Assembly (NCBI GenBank): GCA_964557575.1 | Contig: CAZLBC010000053.1 | Location: forward strand, 1-30,998 | Source: CAZLBC01 sp964557575 | Lineage (GTDB): Bacteria; Planctomycetota; Phycisphaerae; SM23-33 | Length of the DNA stretch: 30,998 bases | Direction: 5' to 3' | In this document: piece by piece, positions 22,690 through 30,983 of the stretch | Layout of the letters: each line of letters begins with the position of its first letter | How positions within the stretch are numbered: the stretch's first letter is position 1 | Made by a program: the position numbers and the translations under genes | The notes under the pieces: model-generated | What the model saw: the letters and a program-made list of their open reading frames with translations, nothing else | Told to the model about the DNA's origin: nothing | Database searches by the model: none

Positions 22690-24930
22690 ATGTCCCGGAA
22701 ATCCATCCCGATCATCATCTGCTCGATTGTCGTCTTGACCGCCGCACACTGCCCGGCAGACGGCACGCCGATACCGATCAAGAACGCCGGTTTCGAGTCC
22801 GGGTCGGGCGGCACCGTCCCCGGCTGGGGGTGGTGGTCGCGGACCGGGAAGGGGTCGGCGCGGCGGATCATCGGGGACGGGCATGCCGGGACCGGCTGCG
22901 TTGAGATTCGCCACGATGCCGAGCGGGACTGGAACTACAGCAGCGAACAGAAGATACCGGTGAAGCCCGGCGACGTCTTTCGGGTGGGGGCGTGGGTGAA
23001 GATCGAGAAGGGGGCGGTCTACGTCGCCGCGGTCGCCCTCGCCGGCGGCAAGACGCTGGACTGGGACATCGGCGCCGGCCGGACCGGCAAAAAGGGCACA
23101 TGGGTGCATATCGCGGGCATGGTCGAGGTCCCTCCCCGCTGCGACCGGATCTACGTCCGGTTCGGCGGCCGGGAGGAGACCCTGCTGCGGGTCGACGACG
23201 TGACGCTTCAGACCGCACAATTTCCCGGCGAGGAGGAGAGACCGAAGGTCAAGGGATACGCCGATAAGCGGGTGACCGAGAAACTCGGCCGGGGCCTGGT
23301 CGCCGTGCCCGCGGGGAAGGGGGCCGTCCACCTCTCCTGGCGCCTGCTGCCGGGCGATCCGCCGGATACCGGGTTCGACGTCCGGCGGGAGGCCGGCGGG
23401 AAGACCGTGACGCTCAACGAATCGCCGATCGTGAAGACCACGGATTTCACCGACGAAGACCCCCCGGCGGGGAAGACCTGCCGGTATGACGTCTGCCGGT
23501 CGGGCGACGAAGAGGACCGCTCACAGACCGTTTCCGTGACGCCCGGGAAGGAGGCCCGCCCCTGGGTGGAGGTGAAACTCGACGGCGATCAGACGTTCCA
23601 GAAGGCCGGGATCGCCGACCTCGACGGCGACGGAGAGTACGACTACGTCATCAAGCAGCCGAATGCCAACATCGACCCGTGGCACAAGTACTGGAAGAAA
23701 AGCCCGGATACCTACAAACTCGAGGCGTACGCCGGCGGAAAGCTGCTCTGGCGCTACGACATGGGATGGGCCATCGAGCGGGGGATCTGGTACAGCCCCT
23801 ACGTCGTCTACGACTTCGACGGCGACGGGAAGGCGGAGGTCGCGGTCAAGAGCGGGAAGGGGGATCCCCGCGACGAGGAGGGCAAGGTCCGCGGCGGCCC
23901 CGAGTACCTGACGATCCTCGACGGGATGACCGGCACACCCGCAGCGCGGGCGGACTGGCCGTCGCGCGAGCTGTTCGCGAAGCGGTCGCGGGCATACAAC
24001 TACGCCTCCCGCAACCAGCTCGGGGTGGCCTACCTGGACGGCAGGACGCCCTGCTTGATCGTCGAGCGGGGGACCTACAACGTCATCATCGTCGACGCGT
24101 ACGCGTTTCACGGCGGGAAGCTGCGAAAGCTGTGGCGGTGGGACAACCGGCGGATGCGGCGGAAATACCGGGGGCAGGGGGCCCACTGGATGCACGGGGT
24201 CGACGTCGACGGCGACGGCCGGGACGAGGTGGTGATCGGGTCGGCGGTGATCGACGACGACGGCTCCTGCCTCTGGTCGACCGGCCTGGGGCATCCCGAC
24301 CACTGTTACGTCGGGGACCTCGATCCGCGGCGGCCCGGCCTTGAGATCTACTACGGAATCGAGACCCGGCGGAAAGAGCGCAACGGCATGTGCATGGTCG
24401 ACGCGAAGACCGGGAAGATCCTGTGGGGCTACGAGGGATTCACCCGGCACGTCCACAGTTGCGGAATGTGCAGCGACATCGACGCCGAACATCCCGGCGC
24501 GGAGTGCTACAGCGCCGATACCGACGAGCGCAAGAAGGCGGCGTGGGCGCGGTTGTGGTCCTGCGGCGGAGCGGTCCTGAGCAAGGAACTGCAGTGGAAC
24601 TTCGGCCCGCGGACCGCGTGGTGGGACGCCGACGGCCAGCGGGAACTGGTGTGGGGCAGGCGGGTGAAGGACTACGGCGGCGGCGAGCACTGCCGACTGG
24701 CGGGGCGGTGGGTCACCGTGGCCGACGTGCTGGGGGACTGGCGGGAGGAGATCATAATGTCCCTGCCGGGACGGATGCGTATCTACACCACCCCGATACC
24801 CGCCCGGGACCGGCGGCCGTGCCTGATGACCGACCCGCTCTACCGCCTGGACGTCGCCCACGCGGCCATGGGGTACACGCAGGTGCCGATGCTGAGCTAC
24901 GACGTGGCGTCGCGGGCCCGCGGCAGGTAA
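22690..24930 (+). CDS. Secreted rhamnogalacturonan lyase, polysaccharide lyase family 11-like
   Basis: A 746-aa protein with a Sec signal (IPIIICSIVVLTAAHCPADG); the start at 22690 is chosen for its AAGGA site. Residues about 26-175 form a jelly-roll-like carbohydrate-binding domain (KNAGFESGSGGTVPGWGWW to LLRVDDVTLQ). About 195-285 is a fibronectin III-like module (GAVHLSWRLLP, FDVRREAGGK, TCRYDVCRSG). From about 290 the eight-bladed propeller of PL11 lyases follows, with calcium-type repeats DLDGDGEYDYVIK, DFDGDGKAEVAVKSG and DVDGDGRDEVVIGS, and the characteristic end GDWREEIIMSLPGRMRIYTT, PCLMTDPLYRLDVA and the MGYTQVP block. PL11 enzymes cleave the rhamnose-galacturonate backbone of rhamnogalacturonan I by beta-elimination. 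It is monocistronic from its own promoter, with only 16 bp to the convergent permease gene. Confidence 0.9.
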   Translation: MSRKSIPIIICSIVVLTAAHCPADGTPIPIKNAGFESGSGGTVPGWGWWSRTGKGSARRIIGDGHAGTGCVEIRHDAERDWNYSSEQKIPVKPGDVFRVGAWVKIEKGAVYVAAVALAGGKTLDWDIGAGRTGKKGTWVHIAGMVEVPPRCDRIYVRFGGREETLLRVDDVTLQTAQFPGEEERPKVKGYADKRVTEKLGRGLVAVPAGKGAVHLSWRLLPGDPPDTGFDVRREAGGKTVTLNESPIVKTTDFTDEDPPAGKTCRYDVCRSGDEEDRSQTVSVTPGKEARPWVEVKLDGDQTFQKAGIADLDGDGEYDYVIKQPNANIDPWHKYWKKSPDTYKLEAYAGGKLLWRYDMGWAIERGIWYSPYVVYDFDGDGKAEVAVKSGKGDPRDEEGKVRGGPEYLTILDGMTGTPAARADWPSRELFAKRSRAYNYASRNQLGVAYLDGRTPCLIVERGTYNVIIVDAYAFHGGKLRKLWRWDNRRMRRKYRGQGAHWMHGVDVDGDGRDEVVIGSAVIDDDGSCLWSTGLGHPDHCYVGDLDPRRPGLEIYYGIETRRKERNGMCMVDAKTGKILWGYEGFTRHVHSCGMCSDIDAEHPGAECYSADTDERKKAAWARLWSCGGAVLSKELQWNFGPRTAWWDADGQRELVWGRRVKDYGGGEHCRLAGRWVTVADVLGDWREEIIMSLPGRMRIYTTPIPARDRRPCLMTDPLYRLDVAHAAMGYTQVPMLSYDVASRARGR

Positions 24931-24936
24931 CTGCCG
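24921..24936 (+). terminator. Small hairpin overlapping the lyase stop codon
   Basis: CGGCAG (24921-24926) pairs with CTGCCG (24931-24936) around a GTAA loop that contains the TAA stop codon. The loop is of the stable GNRA class. There is no T tract on either strand, so a terminating role in this 16-bp convergent gap is uncertain. Confidence 0.3.
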
Positions 24937-24946
24937 GTACGTGTCG

Positions 24947-26326
24947 TCAGTTGTACCGCAGGACGTCCACCGGGTCCTGGCCGGCGGCCACGTGGGCCGG
25001 GTAGATGCCCGCCAGCAGGCTCAGGCATGAGGCCCCCAGGAGCACCGCCGGGGCCAGCCAGGGCCGGAAGACGAAGATATCGTAGTTGTCCCAGACGTGC
25101 GGCCAGGTCCGGGCGGCGACGAGGTTAACGACCGCCCCCGCCAGCAGGCCCGCCAGGATGCCGCCGGAACCGCCCAGGAAGCCGATAATCGCCGCCTCCG
25201 CGGAGAACAGGGTCCTGACCGCCCCGCGAGTCCCTCCCAGGGCCATCATGACGCCGATCTCCCGCTTTCGCTCGCCGACGGACATCAGCAGCGTGTTGAC
25301 GATGCCCAGCATGGCCACGCCGAAGGCGACGAAGGCGAAGACCGACAGCACCGCCGCCAGGGTGTCGAAGATCTCCTCAAGGTTGCCGAGCATCTCCTCC
25401 CGCCCGACGACGATGTACCCCGACGACCGCAGCCGTTTCTTTACCCCCGGCAGGTTGGATCGCTCGTCGACGATCACCTTCGCCATGGCGACCTTGTTCT
25501 CCATCGAGAAGATGGGCCGGGTCCCGATACCGGAAAGGGTCAGTGCCGCGTTCATTTCCTCCGGAAAGCTGAAGGCGGTCCGCGCGAGCGTGCCCGCGGT
25601 CTCCTCCGGCAGCCAGACGAGGGTGGTGAAGATACCCATGTCGGCGAACCCGCGAATCGTCAGCGCCACCTCTTCCGGTTCGGGGAGCGTGATGTCCGTG
25701 ATTACCTTCAGGAAGTTGTTGATCGGCCGGGCGATCTCCAGGACGACCGTCCGCCCGACCAGGTCCTCCGGCCGCTCCCCGAAAACCGCGGCGTACTCCG
25801 GGGTCAGGATGATTTCCCGCGCCGCCGGCGACGAAAAGTTTCGCCCGCAGGAGAGGCGGAGCGGCTCCTCCTCGCTCCACGGGGCGTAAAAGGCGTGGAA
25901 CCGCTTCTGCTGTCCCTTCAGGCGGACCGCGTTGATCGGGACCATCACCTGCGGCTTGACCGTTTCGACGTGCGCGAGTGTCCTGATCTCTTCGGTCCGG
26001 ACCGGGTCGATGAACTTCGTCCGGTACAACCGGTCGCCCGACTCCACCGGCGCGGGGAGTTTGCCGAAACCCTGCAGACTGCGGCTCATCATCTTCATTC
26101 CCGAAAAGCTCCCCTTCCGCTGCACGATGAGGGTCCGCGGCCCGGAGTAGCCGCGGACCTGCGCGGCCAGGAACTCCTTGACGCCCTGCGAGATCGACAC
26201 GATGACGACGACCGCCAGGCAGCCGATCGCCACTCCCGCGGAGGCCAGGGCGGTGCGGAGCTTCTTCCGGGAGATGTTCCGGACGGCGCTGCGTATGACG
26301 TCGGCGGTTCGCATGCGTTTATTCAT
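24947..26326 (-). CDS. ABC transporter permease, MacB/FtsX type
   Basis: A 459-aa inner-membrane protein. It has one N-terminal membrane helix after a basic stretch (SRKKLRTALASAGVAIGCLAVVVIVSIS, about 19-46), a large extracytoplasmic MacB periplasmic-core-like domain (about 47-320), then three helices of the FtsX domain, with the conserved cytoplasmic loop NTLLMSVGERKREIGVMMALGG and GIYPAHVAAGQDPVDVLRYN at the C-terminus. Type VII ABC systems of this kind transmit mechanical work to the periplasm for lipoprotein or peptide export rather than transport through the membrane. The start at 26326 overlaps the end of the ATPase gene by eight bases; an ATG at 26314 is an alternative. It is the last gene of a three-gene operon. 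Confidence 0.92.
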   Translation of the reverse strand: MNKRMRTADVIRSAVRNISRKKLRTALASAGVAIGCLAVVVIVSISQGVKEFLAAQVRGYSGPRTLIVQRKGSFSGMKMMSRSLQGFGKLPAPVESGDRLYRTKFIDPVRTEEIRTLAHVETVKPQVMVPINAVRLKGQQKRFHAFYAPWSEEEPLRLSCGRNFSSPAAREIILTPEYAAVFGERPEDLVGRTVVLEIARPINNFLKVITDITLPEPEEVALTIRGFADMGIFTTLVWLPEETAGTLARTAFSFPEEMNAALTLSGIGTRPIFSMENKVAMAKVIVDERSNLPGVKKRLRSSGYIVVGREEMLGNLEEIFDTLAAVLSVFAFVAFGVAMLGIVNTLLMSVGERKREIGVMMALGGTRGAVRTLFSAEAAIIGFLGGSGGILAGLLAGAVVNLVAARTWPHVWDNYDIFVFRPWLAPAVLLGASCLSLLAGIYPAHVAAGQDPVDVLRYN

Positions 26327-26993
26327 CGAGCCGTCCGTCGACGATGCGGAGCGTCCTGCCGGCCCGGGAGGCGACGGCCGGGTCGTGCGTCACCACCAGG
26401 GTGGTCAGGTGCTCCTCCCGGTTGAGCCGTTCGATGATATCCATGACCCGGCCGCCGGACGCGGAGTCGAGATTCCCCGTCGGCTCGTCGGCCAGGAGGA
26501 TTGCGGGTTCCCCGGCGAGCGCGCGGGCGATCGCCACCCGCTGCCGCTCCCCCCCGGACAGTTCGCCCGAGAGGTGTCCCCCGCGGTGGTCGAGGCCGAC
26601 CGCGGCGAGAGCGGACCGGGCCCGTTCGGTCCTGCGGCGCGGCGGGACGCCCGCGAGCATCAACGGCAACTGGACGTTCTCGATCGCCTTCAGGTGGTTC
26701 ATGAGGTTGAATTCCTGGAAGATGAAGCCGATCTTCTCCCCGCGGTACCGGGCCTTTTGTCTTTCCGTCATTGCCGCGAGGTCGGCGCCGTCGACCCTGA
26801 CCGTGCCGGCCGTCGGTTTTTCGAGTCCCCCGATCAGGTACAAAAGCGTGCTCTTGCCGCTGCCGGAGGGGCCGGCGACGGCGATGAAATCTCCCCGTTC
26901 GACCGTCAGGTCGATCGCATCGACCGCCCGGATGACCGCCGCGCCGGCGGTGAATTCGCGGCTGAGTTTCACGAGTTCGATGGCAATCGTCAT
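26319..26993 (-). CDS. ABC transporter ATP-binding protein, MacB/LolD type
   Basis: A 224-aa ATPase partner of the FtsX-type permease. Walker A is G41PSGSGKS48, the Q-loop glutamine Q93 is in IGFIFQEFNLM, the signature is L145SGGERQ151, Walker B is ILLADE (165-170) followed by PTGNLD, and the switch histidine is H203. FQEFNLMNHLKAIENVQLPL is typical of the LolD/MacB/FtsE group. Its start codon overlaps the stop of the upstream gene as ATGA (26990-26993), and its end overlaps the permease start, so all three genes are translationally coupled. It would act at the cytoplasmic face of the membrane as a dimer. All catalytic residues are present. Confidence 0.95.
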   Translation of the reverse strand: MTIAIELVKLSREFTAGAAVIRAVDAIDLTVERGDFIAVAGPSGSGKSTLLYLIGGLEKPTAGTVRVDGADLAAMTERQKARYRGEKIGFIFQEFNLMNHLKAIENVQLPLMLAGVPPRRRTERARSALAAVGLDHRGGHLSGELSGGERQRVAIARALAGEPAILLADEPTGNLDSASGGRVMDIIERLNREEHLTTLVVTHDPAVASRAGRTLRIVDGRLDE

Positions 26994-29263
26994 GGTCCGG
27001 CCGCGCCCGCCTCTTCCAGGAATACGCCGTACTGTTCGGCGCCGTGTTCATAGCCGTACCGGGCGATCTTCAGCGCGGTCCGGCGGGTGTCGTCGTGGTT
27101 CGTCCCGATCGCCCGAAAGACGATCTTCACCAGTTCCTTCTGCTTCCAGTCCCAGCCGCCGCGGATCCGGCGGTACTGCCATATCGCCCGGACGGTCCGG
27201 TTGAGCAGGGGAACGTTGCCGGGGTTTTCCTTTATGATGTCGGCGAGCGGCGCGACGGCGTCGCGCTTGTCCGCGCAGCAGTCCAGCAGGGCCAGTATCG
27301 CACCGCCCTGGAGGCCCGGGGGGACAGCCGCGGCGGGGGCGCTATCCGCGCCGGTATCCATGAGCCGTTCGATCTCGCCGAGGAGAAACGCCCGGGCGCC
27401 GCCGGGGTTGCCCGAGCGGGATTTAGGTATCAGTTCCCGGGCAATCCGCTCCCGGCAGCGGTCCGGAAGGACGGGATTGTCCCGGCACTCCCGGAGCAGC
27501 CGCCACACGGGCGGCTGAGCGGCCGCCCGCACCAGCGAGTTCAGGGCGTTCGTCCGCTGGGATTCGTGGGTGTTCTGCAGCAGGGCCTTTTTGAGTAGTG
27601 CCAGTTCGGGCGGGGCGGGGCCGTCGCGGCCGAAGGGGTAATTGTCGACCATGGCCGCCCGGACGTCGGGATGGACCTTCTCGAAGAGGGAGCGGGTGAT
27701 GTCCCGGGACAGATCCGGTGCCCGGCCCCGGATAACGGTGAAGACCTGCCGCGCGACATCCGGGTCGCCGGCGGCGACCCACGTCGCGCAGGCGGCGAGT
27801 TCCTCGACCGGCGCGTTCTTCAGAAAGACGCGGACCAGGGCGGCGGTCTCTTTCCCGGGGGCGTCGCCGATCCGTTCGGTCAGCGCCTCCCGGAGCGTCT
27901 CCGACTGCAGGTACGGCCCGAGCCGGGTCGCGGCGCGCGAGCGGATCGATCGGTCGGTCGAATCCAGCAGCCCCAGGAGCGGTTTGAACGAGGCGAAGGC
28001 GGGATTCCGGTCGAGGGCCTTCATGACCTCCCGCTGCTGTGCGGCGTCGGCCGCCGGGATGTTTTGCTGAATCCACGCCGCGCGGTTCTCCCGCCGCAGG
28101 GAGACGAACAGCGCCCCCAGTTCGCCGCGGTGTTCGGCGGGATTGTTCGCGAGAACGGCTTCGATCTGCTTCTCGAAGCGCTCCCGGTCCCCGTAGAAGA
28201 GGGCCATGGCGGCCCGCCGGTCGAAGGTCCCGTCCGCGGCGACGACCTTCAACGCCGCCGTCTCGACGCCGGGGAAGAGTTCAAAGGCCGGGAACGATCG
28301 CCGCCAGGCCGCGGCGAGGCCCTCCCGCAGCGCGGCCCGCTTTTCGGCGATGGTGTTCGAAAGGGTTACGCTGCCGTGCTTCCGCGTTATCTTGATCCAG
28401 AGGGTTTCCGGGACGTCCGTCTCGGCGGTGATAGTCTCCAGGTCGTCCCAGCTCGTGGTTTCGTCGTGGTTCGATCGTATCCTGAAGGTTACCGTCACCC
28501 GGCTGGGGATGCCGGAGACGTTCAGGTTCCTGAGTTCCTCGTCGGCGGCCGCGTATCGCGCGGTCTTCTCCTCGATGCCCACCTGCAGGGTCTTCCAGGT
28601 CGTCCGCCCTTCCTCGCCGCCCATGGTGTTGCCGAAGACCAGCGCGAACGGCGCCGATTCGTCCCACTTCTCCGCGACGAGCTTTTCGACCAGACCGCGG
28701 TATTCTTCGGTTCCCCCGTAGACGTTGACCGCGACCCGGGAGACCGCCCGCGTTGCGCGGGCGGCGACGATCGCCGGCCGTTGCGTGTCGAAGGCGTCCT
28801 GCAGGGGCCGGAACCGGGGGGCCGCGTACCCGGTGACCAGCGCCCGGGCCGTATCCGGGTCGATCTCGCCCCGCGTGAGCCTCGCGATCAGGCCGGGCAG
28901 GGCGTCCAGGAGGGCCCGGAGGTATATCCGGTTCTGCTTGTCGTACCATACTCCCAGGGGCAGTCCCTCGCCGATACTTTTTGCCCCGTGCCGGCTGACG
29001 AACGGCTTCACGGCCCGGTCACCGCGGCAGTAGAGCGTTCGCGCTTCGTCCCAGGCGCCCTGCTGCAGGCAATCCGCCGCCGCGGCCCAGGCCTTTTCCG
29101 CGGTCGCCACGGCGGCGGCGGCCTCCTGTTGGTTCCACGCGACGTGTCCCTCGATCTCCCGGACGGTCTTCTCGATGCTCTCTTCCTGTGCGTCGGTCAG
29201 GTACCAGAAGAATATCCCGACACCGACGAGCAGCCCCGCCGCGATGATTTTCCACAGGTTCAT
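26990..29263 (-). CDS. Membrane-anchored protein with HEAT-like helical repeats, ABC operon partner
   Basis: A 757-aa protein of unknown function. The start at 29263 (MNLWKIIAAG) is preferred: GGAGG lies eight bases upstream, while the earlier in-frame GTG at 29278 would fall inside that ribosome-binding site. One N-terminal membrane helix (about 5-25, IIAAGLLVGVGIFFWYLTD) is followed by an alanine- and glutamate-rich helical segment likely to be coiled coil, then a mixed domain (about 190-330, with VAVNVYGGTEEY and PETLWIKITRKHG). From about 340 to the end there are repeated helix pairs of HEAT type (FKPLLGLLDSTDRSIRSRAATRLGPYL is an example spanning two helices). The helix orientation implies a periplasmic body that could engage the MacB-like permease domain, by inference from the overlapping genes. 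No catalytic motif seen. Confidence 0.78.
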   Translation of the reverse strand: MNLWKIIAAGLLVGVGIFFWYLTDAQEESIEKTVREIEGHVAWNQQEAAAAVATAEKAWAAAADCLQQGAWDEARTLYCRGDRAVKPFVSRHGAKSIGEGLPLGVWYDKQNRIYLRALLDALPGLIARLTRGEIDPDTARALVTGYAAPRFRPLQDAFDTQRPAIVAARATRAVSRVAVNVYGGTEEYRGLVEKLVAEKWDESAPFALVFGNTMGGEEGRTTWKTLQVGIEEKTARYAAADEELRNLNVSGIPSRVTVTFRIRSNHDETTSWDDLETITAETDVPETLWIKITRKHGSVTLSNTIAEKRAALREGLAAAWRRSFPAFELFPGVETAALKVVAADGTFDRRAAMALFYGDRERFEKQIEAVLANNPAEHRGELGALFVSLRRENRAAWIQQNIPAADAAQQREVMKALDRNPAFASFKPLLGLLDSTDRSIRSRAATRLGPYLQSETLREALTERIGDAPGKETAALVRVFLKNAPVEELAACATWVAAGDPDVARQVFTVIRGRAPDLSRDITRSLFEKVHPDVRAAMVDNYPFGRDGPAPPELALLKKALLQNTHESQRTNALNSLVRAAAQPPVWRLLRECRDNPVLPDRCRERIARELIPKSRSGNPGGARAFLLGEIERLMDTGADSAPAAAVPPGLQGGAILALLDCCADKRDAVAPLADIIKENPGNVPLLNRTVRAIWQYRRIRGGWDWKQKELVKIVFRAIGTNHDDTRRTALKIARYGYEHGAEQYGVFLEEAGAAGP

Positions 29264-29582
29264 TCCGCGATCCTCCACTCGTGGTTACCGGGAAGTGCGC
29301 CGCCCGGCGTTTCTCCGTCTACCGGCGCCGGCCTTCCCGGTACTCGCGGTACGTTACTGAAGGCGAAGTCGTATTACTGTGCGGTCTTTTGACGGCATAG
29401 TAAACATGGAAATGAGGTGGCGGATGCTCGCCCGGGGCGAAGTACATTCGGATTATCATACCATAGAACATTGAAATAGTCGGCATACTCTGTTTCTCCG
29501 AAATTCATTCAAACGACATGATGTTGGTATGGTATTCGGTAGTGGCATGTGCACGATTACGAAATCGTAAACCTGCTGCCGC
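29264..29582. other. Intergenic region, AT-richer, with an inverted repeat
   Basis: No gene was found in these 319 bases. An 8-bp inverted repeat, ATACCATA (29458-29465) and TATGGTAT (29528-29535), encloses a 62-base AT-rich stretch, and a further short palindrome TTACGA-AA-TCGTAA lies near 29557-29570. Some leader or promoter for the HEAT/ABC operon must lie here, but no hexamer pair was convincing. The part nearest the operon contains a fragment of an oxidoreductase gene. Confidence 0.4.
29319..29351 (-). pseudogene. Remnant of a Gfo/Idh oxidoreductase C-terminus
   Basis: Read on the minus strand this encodes YREYREGRRR and a TAG stop. The intact Gfo/Idh gene beginning at 29583 ends in RREYREGRRL, and the one at 13545 ends in RREYRAGWTL. 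The 28 bases at 29324-29351 match 29588-29615 at 24 positions. Homology stops immediately upstream, so this is probably the 3' scrap of a deleted tandem paralogue or of a partial duplication. Confidence 0.5.
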
Positions 29583-30983
29583 TCACAGGCGCCGGCCCTC
29601 CCGGTATTCGCGGCGAATGAGGCGGTCGAGACCGGGGGCCCCGGACGCCTTCATCTGGCCGGCGTCCCACGCGATCGGCTCGCCCGCCTGCAGGGCGACG
29701 TTGCCGAGAAGGACCATCTCGGTCAGGGGGCCGGCGTAGTCGAAGTTCGCGCAGGGCTGCTTACCGCTTTTGCACGCCGCGATCCACTCCTGCTGGTGGC
29801 GGCTGCCGGTCTGCCAGCCGTACCGGTCCTTGACCGCGGGTATCTTCTCGTGTTTCTTCGTGGACTTGAGGCTCTCGAACTCGGGGATCGTCCGCGGGCC
29901 GGCCTGTCCGGGCAGCGTCCCGGCGGTCGCGGCCCCGAAGATCATGGTGTGCTCCTCGCCGACGACGATGCTCCCGTTGCTGCCGACCCCCCGTATCTCG
30001 GTGGGAAATCCCTTCGGCGGCTTGGGTTTCCGTCCGCCGTCGTACCAGGTCAGCGTCAGTGCCGGCCGGTCGCCGGCGGCCGGAAAGCGGTAGCGGATCG
30101 TCGCGGCCCGCGGCCAGGCGCCGCCGGCGATCCCCGTCGATTCGGCCGCCACGGTAAACGACGCAGCCTCCGCGAGGCCCAGTGCCCAGAACGGGCCGTC
30201 CATGACGTGACAGCCCATCGCGCCGAGGGCGCCGGTCCCGAAGTCCAGCCATCCCCGCCACCGGTAGGGGTGGTAGGCGGGACTGTAAGGCCGTTCGGGG
30301 GCGGGGCCGAGCCACAGGTTCCAGTCCATTCCCGCCGGCATCGGTCCCGTTTTCCGGGCGGCCGCCTTTCCCTGGGGCCACTGGGGGCGGTTCGTCCAGC
30401 AGTGGACCGCGCTGACCGCGCCGAGACTCCCGCCCCAGATCGCGTGGCAGGCCCGCCGTATCGTCGGCTCCGAGTGCCGGGCGTTGCCCATCTGGGTGAT
30501 CACGCCCGTCTCCCGGGCGATCGCGGCAAGCTGGCGGGCCTCCCACACGTCGTGGGCCAGCGGCATCTCGGTGTAGACGTGCTTGTTGTGCCGCATCGCC
30601 GCGGCCGTGATCGCCGCGTGGGTGTGGTCCGGCGTGGCGACCACGACCGCGTCGACCGATGTCTCGGCATCGAGCATTTTCCGGAAGTCCCGGTACCGCC
30701 TCGCGTCGGGAAACTGCTCGAAGGCGACCCGCGCCGTCTTCCAGTCGACGTCGCAGAGGGCCGCGATGTGTTCCCCGCGGCACCGTTCCAGGTCGACCAG
30801 CCCCCGCGCGCCGAGGCCGACGCCGGCGATGTTCAGCCGGTCGGCGGGCGGTTTTTTGCCGCCGCCCCCGATCACGGACGAGGGTATGACGGTCACCGTT
30901 GCGGCGCAGGCAGCCGCGCCGACAAACCGCCGTCTCGAGAGTGCCGCCGTCGTATCCGGTCGCGTGTCGTTCGTGTCAGGCAT
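29583..30983 (-). CDS. Tat-exported Gfo/Idh/MocA-like protein with altered catalytic motif
   Basis: A 466-aa protein with the start at 30983 after GGGA. The twin-arginine signal is ALSRRRFVGAAACAATVTV, and the region PSSVIGGGGKKPPADRLNIAG is nearly the same as in the gene at 13545, of which it is a close paralogue. The Rossmann motif is NIAGVGLGARG, followed by ALCDVDWK and VVVATPDHTHAAI. Where the family has EKP, this protein reads VYTEMPLAH, with M140 in place of the catalytic lysine. The C-terminal blocks WNLWLGPAPERPYSPAYHPY and WRGWLDFGTGALGAMGCHVMD are intact. It may therefore bind sugar and NAD without normal proton transfer, or use another residue. The gene ends 319 bp before the HEAT/ABC operon; its upstream context is outside the window. 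Confidence 0.9.
   Translation of the reverse strand: MPDTNDTRPDTTAALSRRRFVGAAACAATVTVIPSSVIGGGGKKPPADRLNIAGVGLGARGLVDLERCRGEHIAALCDVDWKTARVAFEQFPDARRYRDFRKMLDAETSVDAVVVATPDHTHAAITAAAMRHNKHVYTEMPLAHDVWEARQLAAIARETGVITQMGNARHSEPTIRRACHAIWGGSLGAVSAVHCWTNRPQWPQGKAAARKTGPMPAGMDWNLWLGPAPERPYSPAYHPYRWRGWLDFGTGALGAMGCHVMDGPFWALGLAEAASFTVAAESTGIAGGAWPRAATIRYRFPAAGDRPALTLTWYDGGRKPKPPKGFPTEIRGVGSNGSIVVGEEHTMIFGAATAGTLPGQAGPRTIPEFESLKSTKKHEKIPAVKDRYGWQTGSRHQQEWIAACKSGKQPCANFDYAGPLTEMVLLGNVALQAGEPIAWDAGQMKASGAPGLDRLIRREYREGRRL

Noticed and set aside
24911..24922. 12-bp palindrome CGCGGGCCCGCG at the end of the lyase gene
   Set aside because: It is purely GC and within coding sequence encoding Arg-Ala-Arg; such palindromes are frequent at this composition.
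29278..29278. GTG at 29278 as start of the HEAT-like protein
   Set aside because: It overlaps the GGAGG ribosome-binding sequence of the ATG at 29263, which opens directly into the membrane helix.
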